Under the pieces are notes generated by a model. It saw nothing but the letters and a program-made list of their open reading frames with translations. It did no database searches and was not told the DNA's origin. From contig DASTIQ010000217.1 in assembly GCA_035717485.1 (NCBI GenBank), positions 1 to 42,421 on the forward strand: a stretch of DNA of 42,421 nt, in the 5' to 3' direction. Below, piece after piece: positions 24,551 to 32,437 of this stretch. Positions within the stretch are counted from its first letter, which is position 1, and each line of letters begins with the position of its first letter. This stretch comes from Thermoanaerobaculia bacterium. Its GTDB lineage: Bacteria > Acidobacteriota > Thermoanaerobaculia > UBA5066 > DATFVB01. The position numbers and the translations under genes were made by a program.

Positions 24551-24973
24551 GTGATCCCGTACGAAAAGCTTCCCGCGGTGAACGCGGCGTTGAACGGCCT
24601 CTGCGCGGTGCTGCTCCTGATCGGATTCGGCTTCATCCGGCGGCGGAACGTCGCCGCGCACCGGCGCACCATGAAGACGGCGTTCGTCGTCTCGGTGATC
24701 TTTCTCGCGAGCTATCTCACGTACCACGCGCACGCCGGCGTTCATCGCTACCCGGGCCGCGGGCTCGAGAGGACGCTCTACCTCGGGATCCTCGCGACCC
24801 ACACCGTGCTCGCCGCCGCCGTCGTCCCGCTCGTTCTCCGCACTCTGTATCTCGCGACGCGGAGCCGGTTCGTCGAGCATCGCCGCATCGCGCGGTGGAC
24901 TCTGCCGATCTGGTTCTACGTATCGGTGACCGGAGTCGTCGTGTACCTCATGCTCTATCGGATCGCGCGGTGA
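24551..24973 (+). CDS. ctaM: DUF420 membrane protein, CtaM-like cytochrome aa3 assembly factor
   Basis: 140-residue protein with four helices. The family hallmark is the HRRTMKTAFVVSVIFLASYL segment ending in TYH, followed by a charged loop, a helix with LATHTVLAAAVVPLVL and a final WFYVSVTGVVVYLMLYR helix. DUF420 proteins of Firmicutes (CtaM) are needed to mature haem A oxidases. The nearby ctaA, ctaB and cox genes fit that role. GTG start; its stop overlaps the DUF374 gene start as GTGA. Confidence 0.8.
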   Translation: MIPYEKLPAVNAALNGLCAVLLLIGFGFIRRRNVAAHRRTMKTAFVVSVIFLASYLTYHAHAGVHRYPGRGLERTLYLGILATHTVLAAAVVPLVLRTLYLATRSRFVEHRRIARWTLPIWFYVSVTGVVVYLMLYRIAR

Positions 24974-25620
24974 ACCTCGGCGCCGCCGCCGCGACCGCGG
25001 CGGTCTCCTCGCTCCTTCGCGCCTACGACTTGACCTGGCGCATCGAGCGGGTGCACGGCGAGCGGTGGACGCGGCTTCGCGATTCCGGCGATCCGTTCAT
25101 CTTCGCGCTCTGGCACGGCCGGATGCTCGTGCCCATCTGGTCGCATCGCGGGCAGCGGGTCGCCACGATGGCTTCGAAATCGAAGGATGGGGAGATCATC
25201 ACGAGGTGGCTCGCCGGACACGGCTACGTGCCGGTGCGCGGCTCGACGAACAAGGGGGGCGCGCGAGGCATCGTGCGGCTCGCCCGCCTCGTCGCCGAAG
25301 GCCACCCGGCGGCGCTGACGGTGGACGGGCCGAAGGGCCCTCCGCGCGCCGTGCAGGAAGGGATCGTGACGCTCGCCCGCCGCACGGGGGCGTGGATCCT
25401 TCCGATATCGGGGAGCGCGACGCGGCCGCGTTTCCTGAAGTCGTGGGACCGATACCTCGTGCCGAAGGCCTTCTCGCGGAATTTCGTCGTGTACGCCGAA
25501 CCTTTCCGGATCGGGGCCGAGGACGACGCGGCGGCCTGCGCAAGGATCAAGGCGGGGATCGACTCGGCCACGGCGGAGGCCGACGCGCGGGCCGGAGTGA
25601 TCCCCCCCGCGCCGTGGTGA
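24970..25620 (+). CDS. DUF374 lysophospholipid acyltransferase-like protein
   Basis: 216-residue protein of the DUF374 family, related to LPLAT acyltransferases. Recognisable blocks are FALWHGRMLVPIW (the H-x-R-like acceptor motif), SKDGEIITRWLAGHGYVPVRGS, and the LTVDGPKGPPRAVQEG glycine-rich motif. Family members are thought to acylate lipid A-like or other envelope lipids. It starts with GTG overlapping the ctaM stop and ends 15 bases before the convergent unknown gene. The association with ctaM is positional only. Confidence 0.82.
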   Translation: MNLGAAAATAAVSSLLRAYDLTWRIERVHGERWTRLRDSGDPFIFALWHGRMLVPIWSHRGQRVATMASKSKDGEIITRWLAGHGYVPVRGSTNKGGARGIVRLARLVAEGHPAALTVDGPKGPPRAVQEGIVTLARRTGAWILPISGSATRPRFLKSWDRYLVPKAFSRNFVVYAEPFRIGAEDDAAACARIKAGIDSATAEADARAGVIPPAPW

Positions 25621-25635
25621 GATCGCGCGGGCCCG

Positions 25636-26079
25636 TCAGGAAGCTTTTTGCGGAATGAGTTCTTCGAGCGGCTCGGCCTCGTTCCAGCGGATCCCGCAGG
25701 CGGCCAGCAGCGCGGCGTCCTTCTTCGCGATGTCCCCCCGTCGCTCCGCCCGGACGACCCAAAATTTGCGGATCGGGCTCGTCACGACGCGGTTGGCGAA
25801 CTCGAGACGCAGCCCGCGCGCCGCGACGACCCGCGTCTGGATGATGCTTCCTCCCCAGGTGCACCCGTTGATCGCCGTCCGCGCGGGACCGCCTCCGTTC
25901 CGGTCGAACCACCCGCCGGCGACCTGGTAGCTCGAGTCGTCCGCGACACGGATCGTGTACACCGAGTTCTCCGTCTCGACGAAGACGTGATCCCCCCGGC
26001 GCAGCTCCGCCTTTCGCAAGGCTTCGCACTGCTCGTCGTGCCCGAGAATCCGGGAGAGCGTTCGCGCCACGACCGTCAT
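25636..26079 (-). CDS. conserved-looking soluble protein of unknown function
   Basis: 147 residues, no signal peptide or membrane segment. The sequence alternates short beta-like stretches (GDHVFVETENSVYTIRV, SSYQVAGGWF, RLEFANRVVTS) with a helical start and end, suggesting a small beta-rich domain. I recognise no family. ATG 26079 is chosen because AAAAGG lies nine bases upstream; a GTG at 26109 is in frame but inside the predicted leader. The start is preceded by a perfect inverted repeat whose loop holds the ribosome-binding site, and by a promoter about 100 bases upstream, which suggests post-transcriptional control. Confidence 0.65.
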   Translation of the reverse strand: MTVVARTLSRILGHDEQCEALRKAELRRGDHVFVETENSVYTIRVADDSSYQVAGGWFDRNGGGPARTAINGCTWGGSIIQTRVVAARGLRLEFANRVVTSPIRKFWVVRAERRGDIAKKDAALLAACGIRWNEAEPLEELIPQKAS

Positions 26080-26102
26080 CGAGTTGCGCCTTTTGCAACT
26101 CG
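26080..26102 (-). promoter_or_regulatory. hairpin with Shine-Dalgarno in its loop, directly before start codon
   Basis: CGAGTTGC (26102-26095 on the minus strand) and GCAACTCG (26087-26080) form a perfect eight-pair stem around the seven-base loop AAAAGGC. The Shine-Dalgarno-like AAAAGG is in the loop, and the stem ends directly at ATG 26079. This could be a translational switch, a protein-binding RNA hairpin, or a DNA operator. Confidence 0.55.
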
Positions 26103-26178
26103 CGTGCACGAGATCGATCGCGGCGACTGGGGAGGCCGGTTTTCCGCCTGACTGGAAGTCACGAGAACCTCTTGCCCT

Positions 26179-26209
26179 ATTGTACGCGCCCGAACGGGAA
26201 GGGTTTCAA
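26179..26209 (-). promoter_or_regulatory. promoter of unknown gene, long leader
   Basis: On the minus strand TTGAAA (26209-26204) and TACAAT (26184-26179) are separated by 19 bases. The predicted transcript has a leader of about 92 bases, much longer than elsewhere in the window, ending in the hairpin at 26080-26102. The remainder of the 26110-26311 gap shows nothing else recognisable. Confidence 0.45.
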
Positions 26210-26311
26210 TTTCGGGGTGTTGCGGATCGGAGAACGGAGGGTTCGACGGGAGCCGCATCGCCTTCTCCGTGGAGCGGCGAACGACGCCGAGCGGGTCTCC
26301 GGAACGGGCGA

Positions 26312-27424
26312 TTAGGCGGCGGGGCGGACGACGCGCCGATACTCGGAGTCCCGCTCGAACGGTTCCCGTCCGGTCTCGCGGATCATCTCCTCGAAAGCGG
26401 AGCGGGTCATCCCGCGCGCGGTCTTCGCTCCGGCGGCGTGGGTGATCGTCTCCTCGACGAGCGTCCCGACGAGGTCGTCCGCGCCGAAAGAAAGGGCGAC
26501 CTGGGCGAGCTTCGTCCCGATCTGGATCCAGTAGGCCTTGACGTGCGGGAAGTTGTCGAGCATCAGGCGCGAGGCGGCGATCACCCGGAGGTCGAGCTGC
26601 CCGGACGTTTCGGGCAGGTGCGCGAGCGGCGTGTTCTCGGGATGGAAGGCGAGCGGGATGAGGCCCGTGAAACCGCCCGTCTCGTCCTGGAGCTCGCGCA
26701 GCCGGACCAGGTGATCGACGCGCTCCTCGACCGTTTCGACGGAGCCGTAAAGGATCGTCGCGTTCGTCCGCACCCCGTTTTCGTGGCACACCTTCGCGAC
26801 TTCGAGCCACCGTTCTCCCGAGATCTTGTTCCTGCAGATCACGTCGCGCACGCGGCGCGCGAAGATCTCGGCGCCTCCGCCGGGGCAGGAGTCGAGCCCG
26901 GCCTCCCGGAGCGCGAGGACGGTGTCGCGGAGCGAGCGCTTGCCGACGCGGGCGATCCAGTCGATCTCGACCATCGTCCAGGCCTTCAGGTGCACGCCCG
27001 GAAACTCCCGCTTCAGGGCCGAGAGCAGACCCGTGTAGTACTCGAACGGCCAATAGGGGTGCAGACCGCCGACGACGTGGAACTCGGTCACCGCCTCGCT
27101 GTATCCCTCCCGCGCGTGCCGGAGGCATTCCTCGATTCCCATCTCGTAGCCGCCCGGCTCGTTGACCTTTTTCGCCCAGGCGCAGAGAGCGCAATCGACC
27201 CAGCAGAGGTTCGTCGGGTTCAGGTACCGGTTGACGTTGAAATACGCCGCGTTTCCATGCTCGCGCTCCCGCACGAAGTTCGCGAGCCGGCCCACCCCGA
27301 GGAAGTCCCGGGTCGTGAAGAGGGTGGCCCCGTCCTCGAACGAGAGCCGCTCCCGCGCCGCGACCTTTTCGGCGATCGGGAGGAGGTCGGAGCCGCGAAA
27401 CGACCCGGGCAGGTTCTCGATCAC
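26312..27424 (-). CDS. mqnE: aminodeoxyfutalosine synthase MqnE (radical SAM)
   Basis: Radical SAM enzyme of the futalosine route to menaquinone, joining chorismate-derived 3-[(1-carboxyvinyl)oxy]benzoate with the adenosyl group of SAM. The 4Fe-4S ligands are Cys74, Cys78 and Cys81 in NPTNLCWVDCALCAW. Other family blocks are EFHVVGGLHPYWPFEYY, GLDSCPGGGAEIF, KISGERWLEVAKVCH, YGSVETVEERVDHL and LRELQDETGGFTGLIPLAFHPENTP, which distinguish MqnE from MqnC. 370 residues is standard. GTG start with TAGAAT ending six bases upstream, so it may be expressed alone as well as with the dienelactone hydrolase gene nine bases away. Other mqn genes are not in the window. Confidence 0.92.
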   Translation of the reverse strand: MIENLPGSFRGSDLLPIAEKVAARERLSFEDGATLFTTRDFLGVGRLANFVREREHGNAAYFNVNRYLNPTNLCWVDCALCAWAKKVNEPGGYEMGIEECLRHAREGYSEAVTEFHVVGGLHPYWPFEYYTGLLSALKREFPGVHLKAWTMVEIDWIARVGKRSLRDTVLALREAGLDSCPGGGAEIFARRVRDVICRNKISGERWLEVAKVCHENGVRTNATILYGSVETVEERVDHLVRLRELQDETGGFTGLIPLAFHPENTPLAHLPETSGQLDLRVIAASRLMLDNFPHVKAYWIQIGTKLAQVALSFGADDLVGTLVEETITHAAGAKTARGMTRSAFEEMIRETGREPFERDSEYRRVVRPAA

Positions 27425-27430
27425 CCGCCT

Positions 27431-27436
27431 ATTCTA
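27431..27436 (-). promoter_or_regulatory. -10 hexamer of mqnE, leaderless
   Basis: TAGAAT on the minus strand ends six bases before GTG 27424 and overlaps the end of the dienelactone hydrolase gene. A TTGCCG lies 15 bases further upstream, a short spacing. Confidence 0.4.
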
Positions 27437-28174
27437 TCTTTCCGCTCCGCCCGGCAACCGCCGGTCGAGCCATTCGAGCGTCCTCTGCCATGCGTCGACC
27501 GCGGCGTCGGCGCGGTACGAGGAACGCTCGTCGTTGAAGAAGCCGTGCCCCGCTCCGGGATAGGACACGATCTCGAAGGTCTTTCCGAGATCCCGCAGGC
27601 GCACGCCGACCGCCTCCACGTCGGCGGGGGGGATCGACGCGTCTTCCGCGCCGAAGAACGCGAGGAGCGGACATGCGATCGCGTCCGCTTCGGGGAGGAG
27701 CGGCCGGAGCTTCATTCCCGGTCGCTCGCGGGCGATCCCGCCGCCGTAGAAGCAGACGGCCGCCGCGACGTCCGTCCGGCAGGCGGCGAGGAACGCCGCG
27801 AATCCTCCCACACAGAATCCGACGGCGGCGATTCGCTCCCCGTCGACGGCCGGATCGGAGCGCAGGCGCGCCAGAGCGGCCCGGACGTCCGTCGCGATCC
27901 CGCCGTTGGTGAGCGCCCCCAGATGCGGGCGCACCGCGGAGAAGTCTTCGTATCCGAACGTCCGGGCCGGTCCTTCGCGGTGGTAGAGCTCGGGGGCGAG
28001 CGCGACGTAGCCTTCCCGCGCGAACCGCCGGCAGACCGATCGAATGTGGTCGTCCACCCCGAACGCCTCCTGCAGCACCAGAACGGCGGGATTCCGTTCC
28101 CCGTCGGGGGGAGCGGCGCGATGCGTCTCCATCGGTCCCTCCGGCGTCTCGACGACGATGCGATCCTCGGTCAT
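27434..28174 (-). CDS. dienelactone hydrolase family protein
   Basis: Alpha/beta hydrolase of 246 residues. The triad is visible: nucleophile Cys in GFCVGG, Asp in GAEDASIPP, His in YPGAGHGFFN. Like true dienelactone hydrolases it uses cysteine rather than serine, with the oxyanion segment LQEAFGVDDHIRSVCRRFA near the N-terminus. Many such proteins outside aromatic-degradation clusters have unknown substrates, and no catabolic genes are present here. A good GGGAGGAG site lies four bases before ATG 28174. It precedes mqnE by nine bases on the same strand. Confidence 0.87.
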   Translation of the reverse strand: MTEDRIVVETPEGPMETHRAAPPDGERNPAVLVLQEAFGVDDHIRSVCRRFAREGYVALAPELYHREGPARTFGYEDFSAVRPHLGALTNGGIATDVRAALARLRSDPAVDGERIAAVGFCVGGFAAFLAACRTDVAAAVCFYGGGIARERPGMKLRPLLPEADAIACPLLAFFGAEDASIPPADVEAVGVRLRDLGKTFEIVSYPGAGHGFFNDERSSYRADAAVDAWQRTLEWLDRRLPGGAER

Positions 28175-28195
28175 CGGCTCCTCCCGGCCGTCCAG

Positions 28196-28201
28196 AGCGT
28201 A
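28196..28201 (-). promoter_or_regulatory. possible -10 of dienelactone hydrolase gene
   Basis: TACGCT on the minus strand lies 21 bases before ATG 28174, leaving a leader of about 15 bases with the Shine-Dalgarno. No -35 is evident. Confidence 0.3.
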
Positions 28202-28254
28202 TCGCAGGGCGTTCCGGCGCCGGACCGTCCGCCCCTCCGTCGGCGCGACCGGGA

Positions 28255-28260
28255 TATGAT
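28255..28260 (+). promoter_or_regulatory. -10 hexamer of zinc-ribbon protein gene, leaderless
   Basis: TATGAT ends six bases before GTG 28267, so the transcript would start at or next to the start codon. No Shine-Dalgarno is present. No -35 match. Confidence 0.5.
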
Positions 28261-28266
28261 CGGCCC

Positions 28267-28491
28267 GTGGGACCGGTCTGGAAGCTCGTCAAGGGCACGA
28301 AAAACGTCTGCTCGCAGTGCGGGAAGGAGATCCTCGACTATCCCGCGGTGGGGCGCATCGTCGATTTCCAGTTCCTCGTCTCGGAGCGCTTCTGCTGGGA
28401 TTGCTACCGTTACAACGCCGCGTTCCTCGACGAGGTGGATCCCCAGTCCATGCACCCGTTCCAGCCGGTCACGAAACCGCTGATTCCCTGA
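28267..28491 (+). CDS. small zinc-ribbon-like protein, unknown
   Basis: 74 residues with two CxxC knuckles, VCSQCGKEI and FCWDCYRY, spaced by 26 residues between the second and third cysteines, the usual form of a small zinc ribbon. The C-terminus is Pro-rich. No family recognised. It begins with GTG under a leaderless-type promoter, and its 3' end overlaps the convergent EamA transporter gene by 23 bases. Confidence 0.65.
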   Translation: MGPVWKLVKGTKNVCSQCGKEILDYPAVGRIVDFQFLVSERFCWDCYRYNAAFLDEVDPQSMHPFQPVTKPLIP

Positions 28492-29374
28492 CCGCCCTCC
28501 GGCCGAAGATTCCGGGCGTGGCGAGGGCCGCCCCGGTGAGGATCATCGCGCCCCCCGCGAAGAACCGTCCGCCGACCCGTTCGCCGAGGACGAGCGCGCC
28601 GAGCGTCACCGCGACGAGCGTGTCGATCAGCGGGATCGCCCCGATCGTCGCCATCGGCACGCGGGGGATCAGCCGGAAGAGCGCGAGAAAGGCGATCACC
28701 GTTCCGAAGAGCGAAAGGTAGACCAGAGCGCCGGCCGAGCGCGCCGTCCATCGCGAACGAACTCCGGTCTCGAAGACGAAGGAGAGCGCGAAGAGGAACG
28801 CGGACCCGACGAGCGTCTGTCCCCACAGGTTCACCCGGGGCGGAACTCTCGCGAGGCGCCTCTTCATCCAGACGTTCGCGAAAGCGGAGGCGATCGAGGC
28901 GCCGAGGGGAAGGAGCGCGGCGACCGGGAACCTTCCTCCCCCGAGCGCCGTCTCGACGGCGGGAAGCTCGAGGAGCACGACTCCGGCCAGACCCACGACC
29001 GCGGCGACGGCGACGGCCGGGCGGAGCGGCTCGTCCGGAAGGAGCGCGTGCGCGAAGAGCGATATCCAGATCGGAAAGCTCGCGAAGAGGACGGCCGTCA
29101 TTCCCGAGTCGATCGTCCGCTCCGCCGCGAAGACCAAGGCGTACGAAACCCCGATCTGAAGGAATCCGGCGAGCGCGATCGCGCGGATCTCGGAGGCGTT
29201 CGGCCGGCGGCCGCCGCGGAACGCGAAGACCGTGAGAACGAGGCACGCCGATCCCATCCGCATCCCGGCGAAGCGGAACGGCGGGAGGTCGGGAAGCCCG
29301 AGCTTGATCACGAGCCACGTCGATCCCCAGATCGCGCAGCAGATCGAGTAGAGCAGGAGGGTCTTGCCGCGCAT
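28469..29374 (-). CDS. EamA/DMT-superfamily transporter
   Basis: 301-residue inner-membrane protein with ten predicted helices arranged as two EamA repeats (about 5-140 and 150-290). The first repeat begins MRGKTLLLYSICCAIWGSTW, a typical EamA start with the WGSTW motif. Such transporters export metabolites or amino acids; the substrate cannot be told. ATG 29374 is preceded by TGCTAGAGT ending seven bases upstream, so upstream in-frame starts to 29536 are rejected. Confidence 0.88.
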   Translation of the reverse strand: MRGKTLLLYSICCAIWGSTWLVIKLGLPDLPPFRFAGMRMGSACLVLTVFAFRGGRRPNASEIRAIALAGFLQIGVSYALVFAAERTIDSGMTAVLFASFPIWISLFAHALLPDEPLRPAVAVAAVVGLAGVVLLELPAVETALGGGRFPVAALLPLGASIASAFANVWMKRRLARVPPRVNLWGQTLVGSAFLFALSFVFETGVRSRWTARSAGALVYLSLFGTVIAFLALFRLIPRVPMATIGAIPLIDTLVAVTLGALVLGERVGGRFFAGGAMILTGAALATPGIFGRRAVRESAVS

Positions 29375-29381
29375 CGGGCGG

Positions 29382-29390
29382 ACTCTAGCA
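29382..29390 (-). promoter_or_regulatory. extended -10 of EamA transporter gene, leaderless
   Basis: TGCTAGAGT on the minus strand ends seven bases before ATG 29374 and shares the TGCTANNNT form with ccmA and the cox operon. Nothing else is recognisable in 29391-29549. Confidence 0.45.
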
Positions 29391-29549
29391 GGGAGAATGG
29401 GGGGAGCGCGGCGACGCATCGAACGAATACGGGCGCGTGCACCGTCCGCGGGCTCAACGTACGCGGGACCGTGCGCGCGGCGAGGGGGCGACGGCGATCG
29501 CGGTCGAGTCGCTCGTTCGACCGGTTCCCCGACCAATCGGCACCCGACG

Positions 29550-29609
29550 AGAAAAAGAGGCGGACCGGCTTTGGGTCCGGAGAGGGGGCCCTCCGGAGCC
29601 GGTCCGCCT
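29550..29609 (-). terminator. strong Rho-independent terminator after PKD protein gene
   Basis: On the minus strand, AGGCGGACCGGCT (29609-29597) pairs perfectly over 13 bases with AGCCGGTCCGCCT (29570-29558), with an inner TCCGGA pair, followed by CTTTTTCTC (from 29557 down). It lies ten bases after the stop of the PKD protein gene. Confidence 0.88.
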
Positions 29610-29619
29610 TACCCGAAAA

Positions 29620-32175
29620 CTAGCCCCGCTGGATCTTCATCGCGCGGAGACTCGTCGACGAAGCCACGACCAGTCGGTACTTGTACACGGTGAGCGTGTG
29701 CAGCGTGGAGCCCGATCCGGCCGAGTTCCTGACCGTCAGGGTCACGGTGTACGTTCCGGATTTCGAGAACCGGTGCGACGGGTTCTGCAGGCTCGACGTG
29801 TTCGAGGCACCCGACGCGGTGTCGCCGAAGTTCCACGACCAGGACGTCGGAGAGCCGGTGGACGTGTCCGTGAACTGTTCGGTCAGCACCTTTCCGCCGT
29901 AGGCCGCCGTGAACGAGGCGACCGGAGCGACGACCGGGGCGTTGATCGCGACGGTGTTCGTCGTCGAAGCGCTCCCCGCGCTGTTGGTGGCCGTCAGACG
30001 GATCGTGTAGGTCCCGGCGACGCTGTAGACGTGGGTCGGGTTCTTCGCGGTCGAGGTGTTCGACGTCGAATACGGATCGCCGAAATTCCACGACCACGAA
30101 GTGGGGGAATTCAGCGTCGTGTCCGTGAATTGCACGGTCTGGCCCGCGGACGCCGGGTTCGGCGTGATCGAGAAGTGGGGGTCCGGGAGAGCCGCGGCCG
30201 GGGCCGAGACGGTGACTGCCTGCGATGCCGACGCGCTCCCGGCCGCATTGGAGGCCTTCAGGGTGACCGTGTACGTGCCGGCGCTCGCGTAGACGTGGGT
30301 CGGACTTTCGGTCGTCGACGTCCCTCCGTCGCCGAACGTCCACGACCAGGAGGTCGGCGATCCGGTCGAGGTGTCGGTGAACTGGGTCGATTGGTTCGGC
30401 GCGGGAACCGACGGCGAGAAGGAGAAGCTCGGAACGGGGGCGGTCGCCGCCGGATTCACGGTGACCGTGTTCGTCGTCGACGCGCTTCCGGCGCCGTTCG
30501 TGACCGTGAGCCGCACCGTGTACGTGCCGGCAGCCGCATAGGCGTGAGTGGGATTCTGCGCGGTCGAGGTGTTGGTCGTCGACGCGGCGTCGCCGAAATT
30601 CCAGCTCCACGCGGTGGGGGAGTTGAGCGAGGTGTCGGTGAACTGGACGGTCTGGTTCGCCGCCGCCGGGTTCGGGGAGATCGAGAAGTGCGGATCGGGC
30701 GCCGTCCCGGTGGACGTCGCCGCGCTCTTCGGCAGCAGCACGAAAACGTTGAACTCGGGTCCGGATGCCGGCGGCGTGGTCCAGCCGACGGGAGCGGCGA
30801 CGGACAAGCCGGTCATCGGGAGCGAGATCGATCCTCCGCCGTACGTGCCGGTGAGGACCGGCGCGCCGAACCAGTCCTGCGCGTTCCGGACTTCGAACGC
30901 CTGACCGACGGTGAGAACGCCGCTGACGTCGACCGGGACGGTCGCGGCGAGGCCCCAGTTGTAGACCGTGATGTTGGCGCGGCCGGCCTCGTACTTGTTC
31001 GGACGCACGACGACCTTCAGGTTGGCCGGGTCCGAGGAGTAGAAGGTGTTCGACGGATACTGCGAGGAGGTCCAGTTCACGAGAGACGAATAGATCGCGT
31101 TCCCGGTCAGGGTCGTGTTCGTGTTGGCGGAATTCAGGTCGTACTCGCCGTTCCCGGAGTAGTTCCCCGTCATCTGCGGGTTCGACGCGCCGATGCCGTA
31201 GGGGTAGTAACCCATGTTGAGGTTGATCCCGTTGCCCCACGCCGTGTAGTAGAGACTGTTGTTCGCGACGATCGGGTTCTGGGCGACCACGCCGCCGCCG
31301 ATGATGATGTTGTTGGCGGGGCTGTCGACGATCGAGCCGTTGTTGAAGATCGTGTTTCCCTCGATGTCGAAGTTGTTGAGATACGCGGTCTCGGATCCAT
31401 AGCACTGGATCCCGTTCTGGAAGTTCTCGAAGATGATGTTGTCCTTGATGGCCATCGTCCCGGTCAGGTTCTGCAGATAGAGGCCATGTCCGTGCCCGCG
31501 ATCCGGCGCGTCCCAGCCGTCGTAGTAGATGACCGAACCGTAGAACTCGCTTCCGACCGCTTCCTTCCAGAGGCCGGCGTCCTGGATGTCGTGGATGATC
31601 AGGTTGATGAACTTCAACCCCGCGCCGGTGCGCGAAGTCTGCTCGGTCGCCAGGTTGCCGCGCCCGATGTCGGTCGGGTTCGAGCCGGTCTGCGACGAAA
31701 CGCGATTCGGATCGGAGCTCATCACTTCGAAGCCCCAGTACCAGGTGTAGGAGCCCGAGACCATCAGGATCGACGTCCAGCCCGAGTTGCCTCCGTCGAT
31801 CGTGGCGCGCTCGCCGGGATACTGCCGCACGACGATCGGTGCGGCCGAGGTCCCGTTCAGATACGAGGAATACGTGCCGTGATAGACGCCGCCGCGCAGC
31901 CAGATGGTGTCGCCGGGTTTGGCGACGGTCTGGTTGAGGGCGGTCTGGAGGTCCCAAGGACTCGAAATCGAGCCGGTGCCGGAGGACGAGCCGCCGGGCG
32001 CGGCGTAGAAATCGGTGGCGCGGGCGGCGCTCGCGGCGGCCAGCACCGCCGCTCCGAGAAAGAGCCATCGGAGAGCACCCCGGGGCGCCGTTTCCCGGCG
32101 GAGAGCGGCCGCACGGACGCGGGTCTCCCCGGAAAGGCGCGGGAATTCCGCGCGCAGGACTCGATTCGAATTCAT
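29620..32175 (-). CDS. secreted beta-helix protein with four PKD domains
   Basis: 851-residue exported protein. A long basic n-region precedes a hydrophobic signal segment (LRWLFLGAAVLAAASAARA, about residues 35-53). Residues 55-430 look like a right-handed parallel beta-helix of the pectate-lyase/NosD kind: FYAAPGGSSSGTGS, PGDTIWLRGGVYHG, then turns rich in N such as NNIIIGGGVV and GNTIFNNGS. After a strand-rich linker come four PKD domains (about 490-840), each with SWNFGD or SWTFGD and GTYTVTL. It is probably a surface polysaccharide-binding or -cleaving protein. No sorting signal is seen at the C-terminus. GAGGGGG lies before ATG 32175. Confidence 0.85.
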   Translation of the reverse strand: MNSNRVLRAEFPRLSGETRVRAAALRRETAPRGALRWLFLGAAVLAAASAARATDFYAAPGGSSSGTGSISSPWDLQTALNQTVAKPGDTIWLRGGVYHGTYSSYLNGTSAAPIVVRQYPGERATIDGGNSGWTSILMVSGSYTWYWGFEVMSSDPNRVSSQTGSNPTDIGRGNLATEQTSRTGAGLKFINLIIHDIQDAGLWKEAVGSEFYGSVIYYDGWDAPDRGHGHGLYLQNLTGTMAIKDNIIFENFQNGIQCYGSETAYLNNFDIEGNTIFNNGSIVDSPANNIIIGGGVVAQNPIVANNSLYYTAWGNGINLNMGYYPYGIGASNPQMTGNYSGNGEYDLNSANTNTTLTGNAIYSSLVNWTSSQYPSNTFYSSDPANLKVVVRPNKYEAGRANITVYNWGLAATVPVDVSGVLTVGQAFEVRNAQDWFGAPVLTGTYGGGSISLPMTGLSVAAPVGWTTPPASGPEFNVFVLLPKSAATSTGTAPDPHFSISPNPAAANQTVQFTDTSLNSPTAWSWNFGDAASTTNTSTAQNPTHAYAAAGTYTVRLTVTNGAGSASTTNTVTVNPAATAPVPSFSFSPSVPAPNQSTQFTDTSTGSPTSWSWTFGDGGTSTTESPTHVYASAGTYTVTLKASNAAGSASASQAVTVSAPAAALPDPHFSITPNPASAGQTVQFTDTTLNSPTSWSWNFGDPYSTSNTSTAKNPTHVYSVAGTYTIRLTATNSAGSASTTNTVAINAPVVAPVASFTAAYGGKVLTEQFTDTSTGSPTSWSWNFGDTASGASNTSSLQNPSHRFSKSGTYTVTLTVRNSAGSGSTLHTLTVYKYRLVVASSTSLRAMKIQRG
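29640..30710 (-). repeat. four tandem PKD-coding repeats
   Basis: Units of about 252-261 bases recur; the anchor TCGCCGAA (complement strand of the FGD codons) falls at 29822, 30077, 30329 and 30590. The first and third units (from the protein N-terminus) are most alike, as are the second and fourth, suggesting duplication of a two-domain block. Confidence 0.75.
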
Positions 32176-32343
32176 TGTTCCCCCTCGTTGCCTGGTTGGA
32201 TCCGCTTCGCTCGGACGAGACGCCCAAAATCGCCCCGTTCGGAAGTGGCTTCACGGTAAAGGCGCAGGGCGCGCGGGGACTACTGGTCGAGGTGTCAAAA
32301 AAAGAACAGGAATGCCGCCGTCCCCCGCCCTGTCCGCAGGGTC

Positions 32344-32358
32344 AGGCACGGGAATTGC
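32344..32358 (+). promoter_or_regulatory. candidate sigma-54 promoter upstream of LuxR-type gene
   Basis: AGGCACGGGAATTGC keeps the invariant GG and GC of sigma-54 promoters exactly ten bases apart (GG 32345-32346, GC 32357-32358) and matches GGCACG and TTGC. Transcription would start near 32370, giving a leader of about 68 bases to GTG 32438. Confidence 0.45.
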
Positions 32359-32402
32359 GAACCTCCTCCGTGCGGAGATGGAAAATCGCTTCCTGAGGAA
32401 AG

Positions 32403-32431
32403 TTGCCCCTGCGCCGGGAAGCGGCTACGCT
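32403..32431 (+). promoter_or_regulatory. sigma-70-type promoter of LuxR-type gene, leaderless
   Basis: TTGCCC (32403-32408) and TACGCT (32426-32431) are 17 bases apart, and the -10 ends six bases before GTG 32438. This decides the start codon. The rest of 32176-32343 holds the PKD gene's ribosome site and nothing else I can identify. Confidence 0.5.
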
Positions 32432-32437
32432 CCGAGC

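Noticed and set aside
29640-30710. Regular repeats considered as a CRISPR array
   Set aside because: Period is about 255 bases, units diverge throughout and encode PKD domains in frame; no short identical repeats with unique spacers.
29437-32259. Plus-strand open frame of 940 codons opposite the PKD protein gene
   Set aside because: Translation is repetitive RGRGV-like shadow sequence caused by the repeat structure of the real gene.
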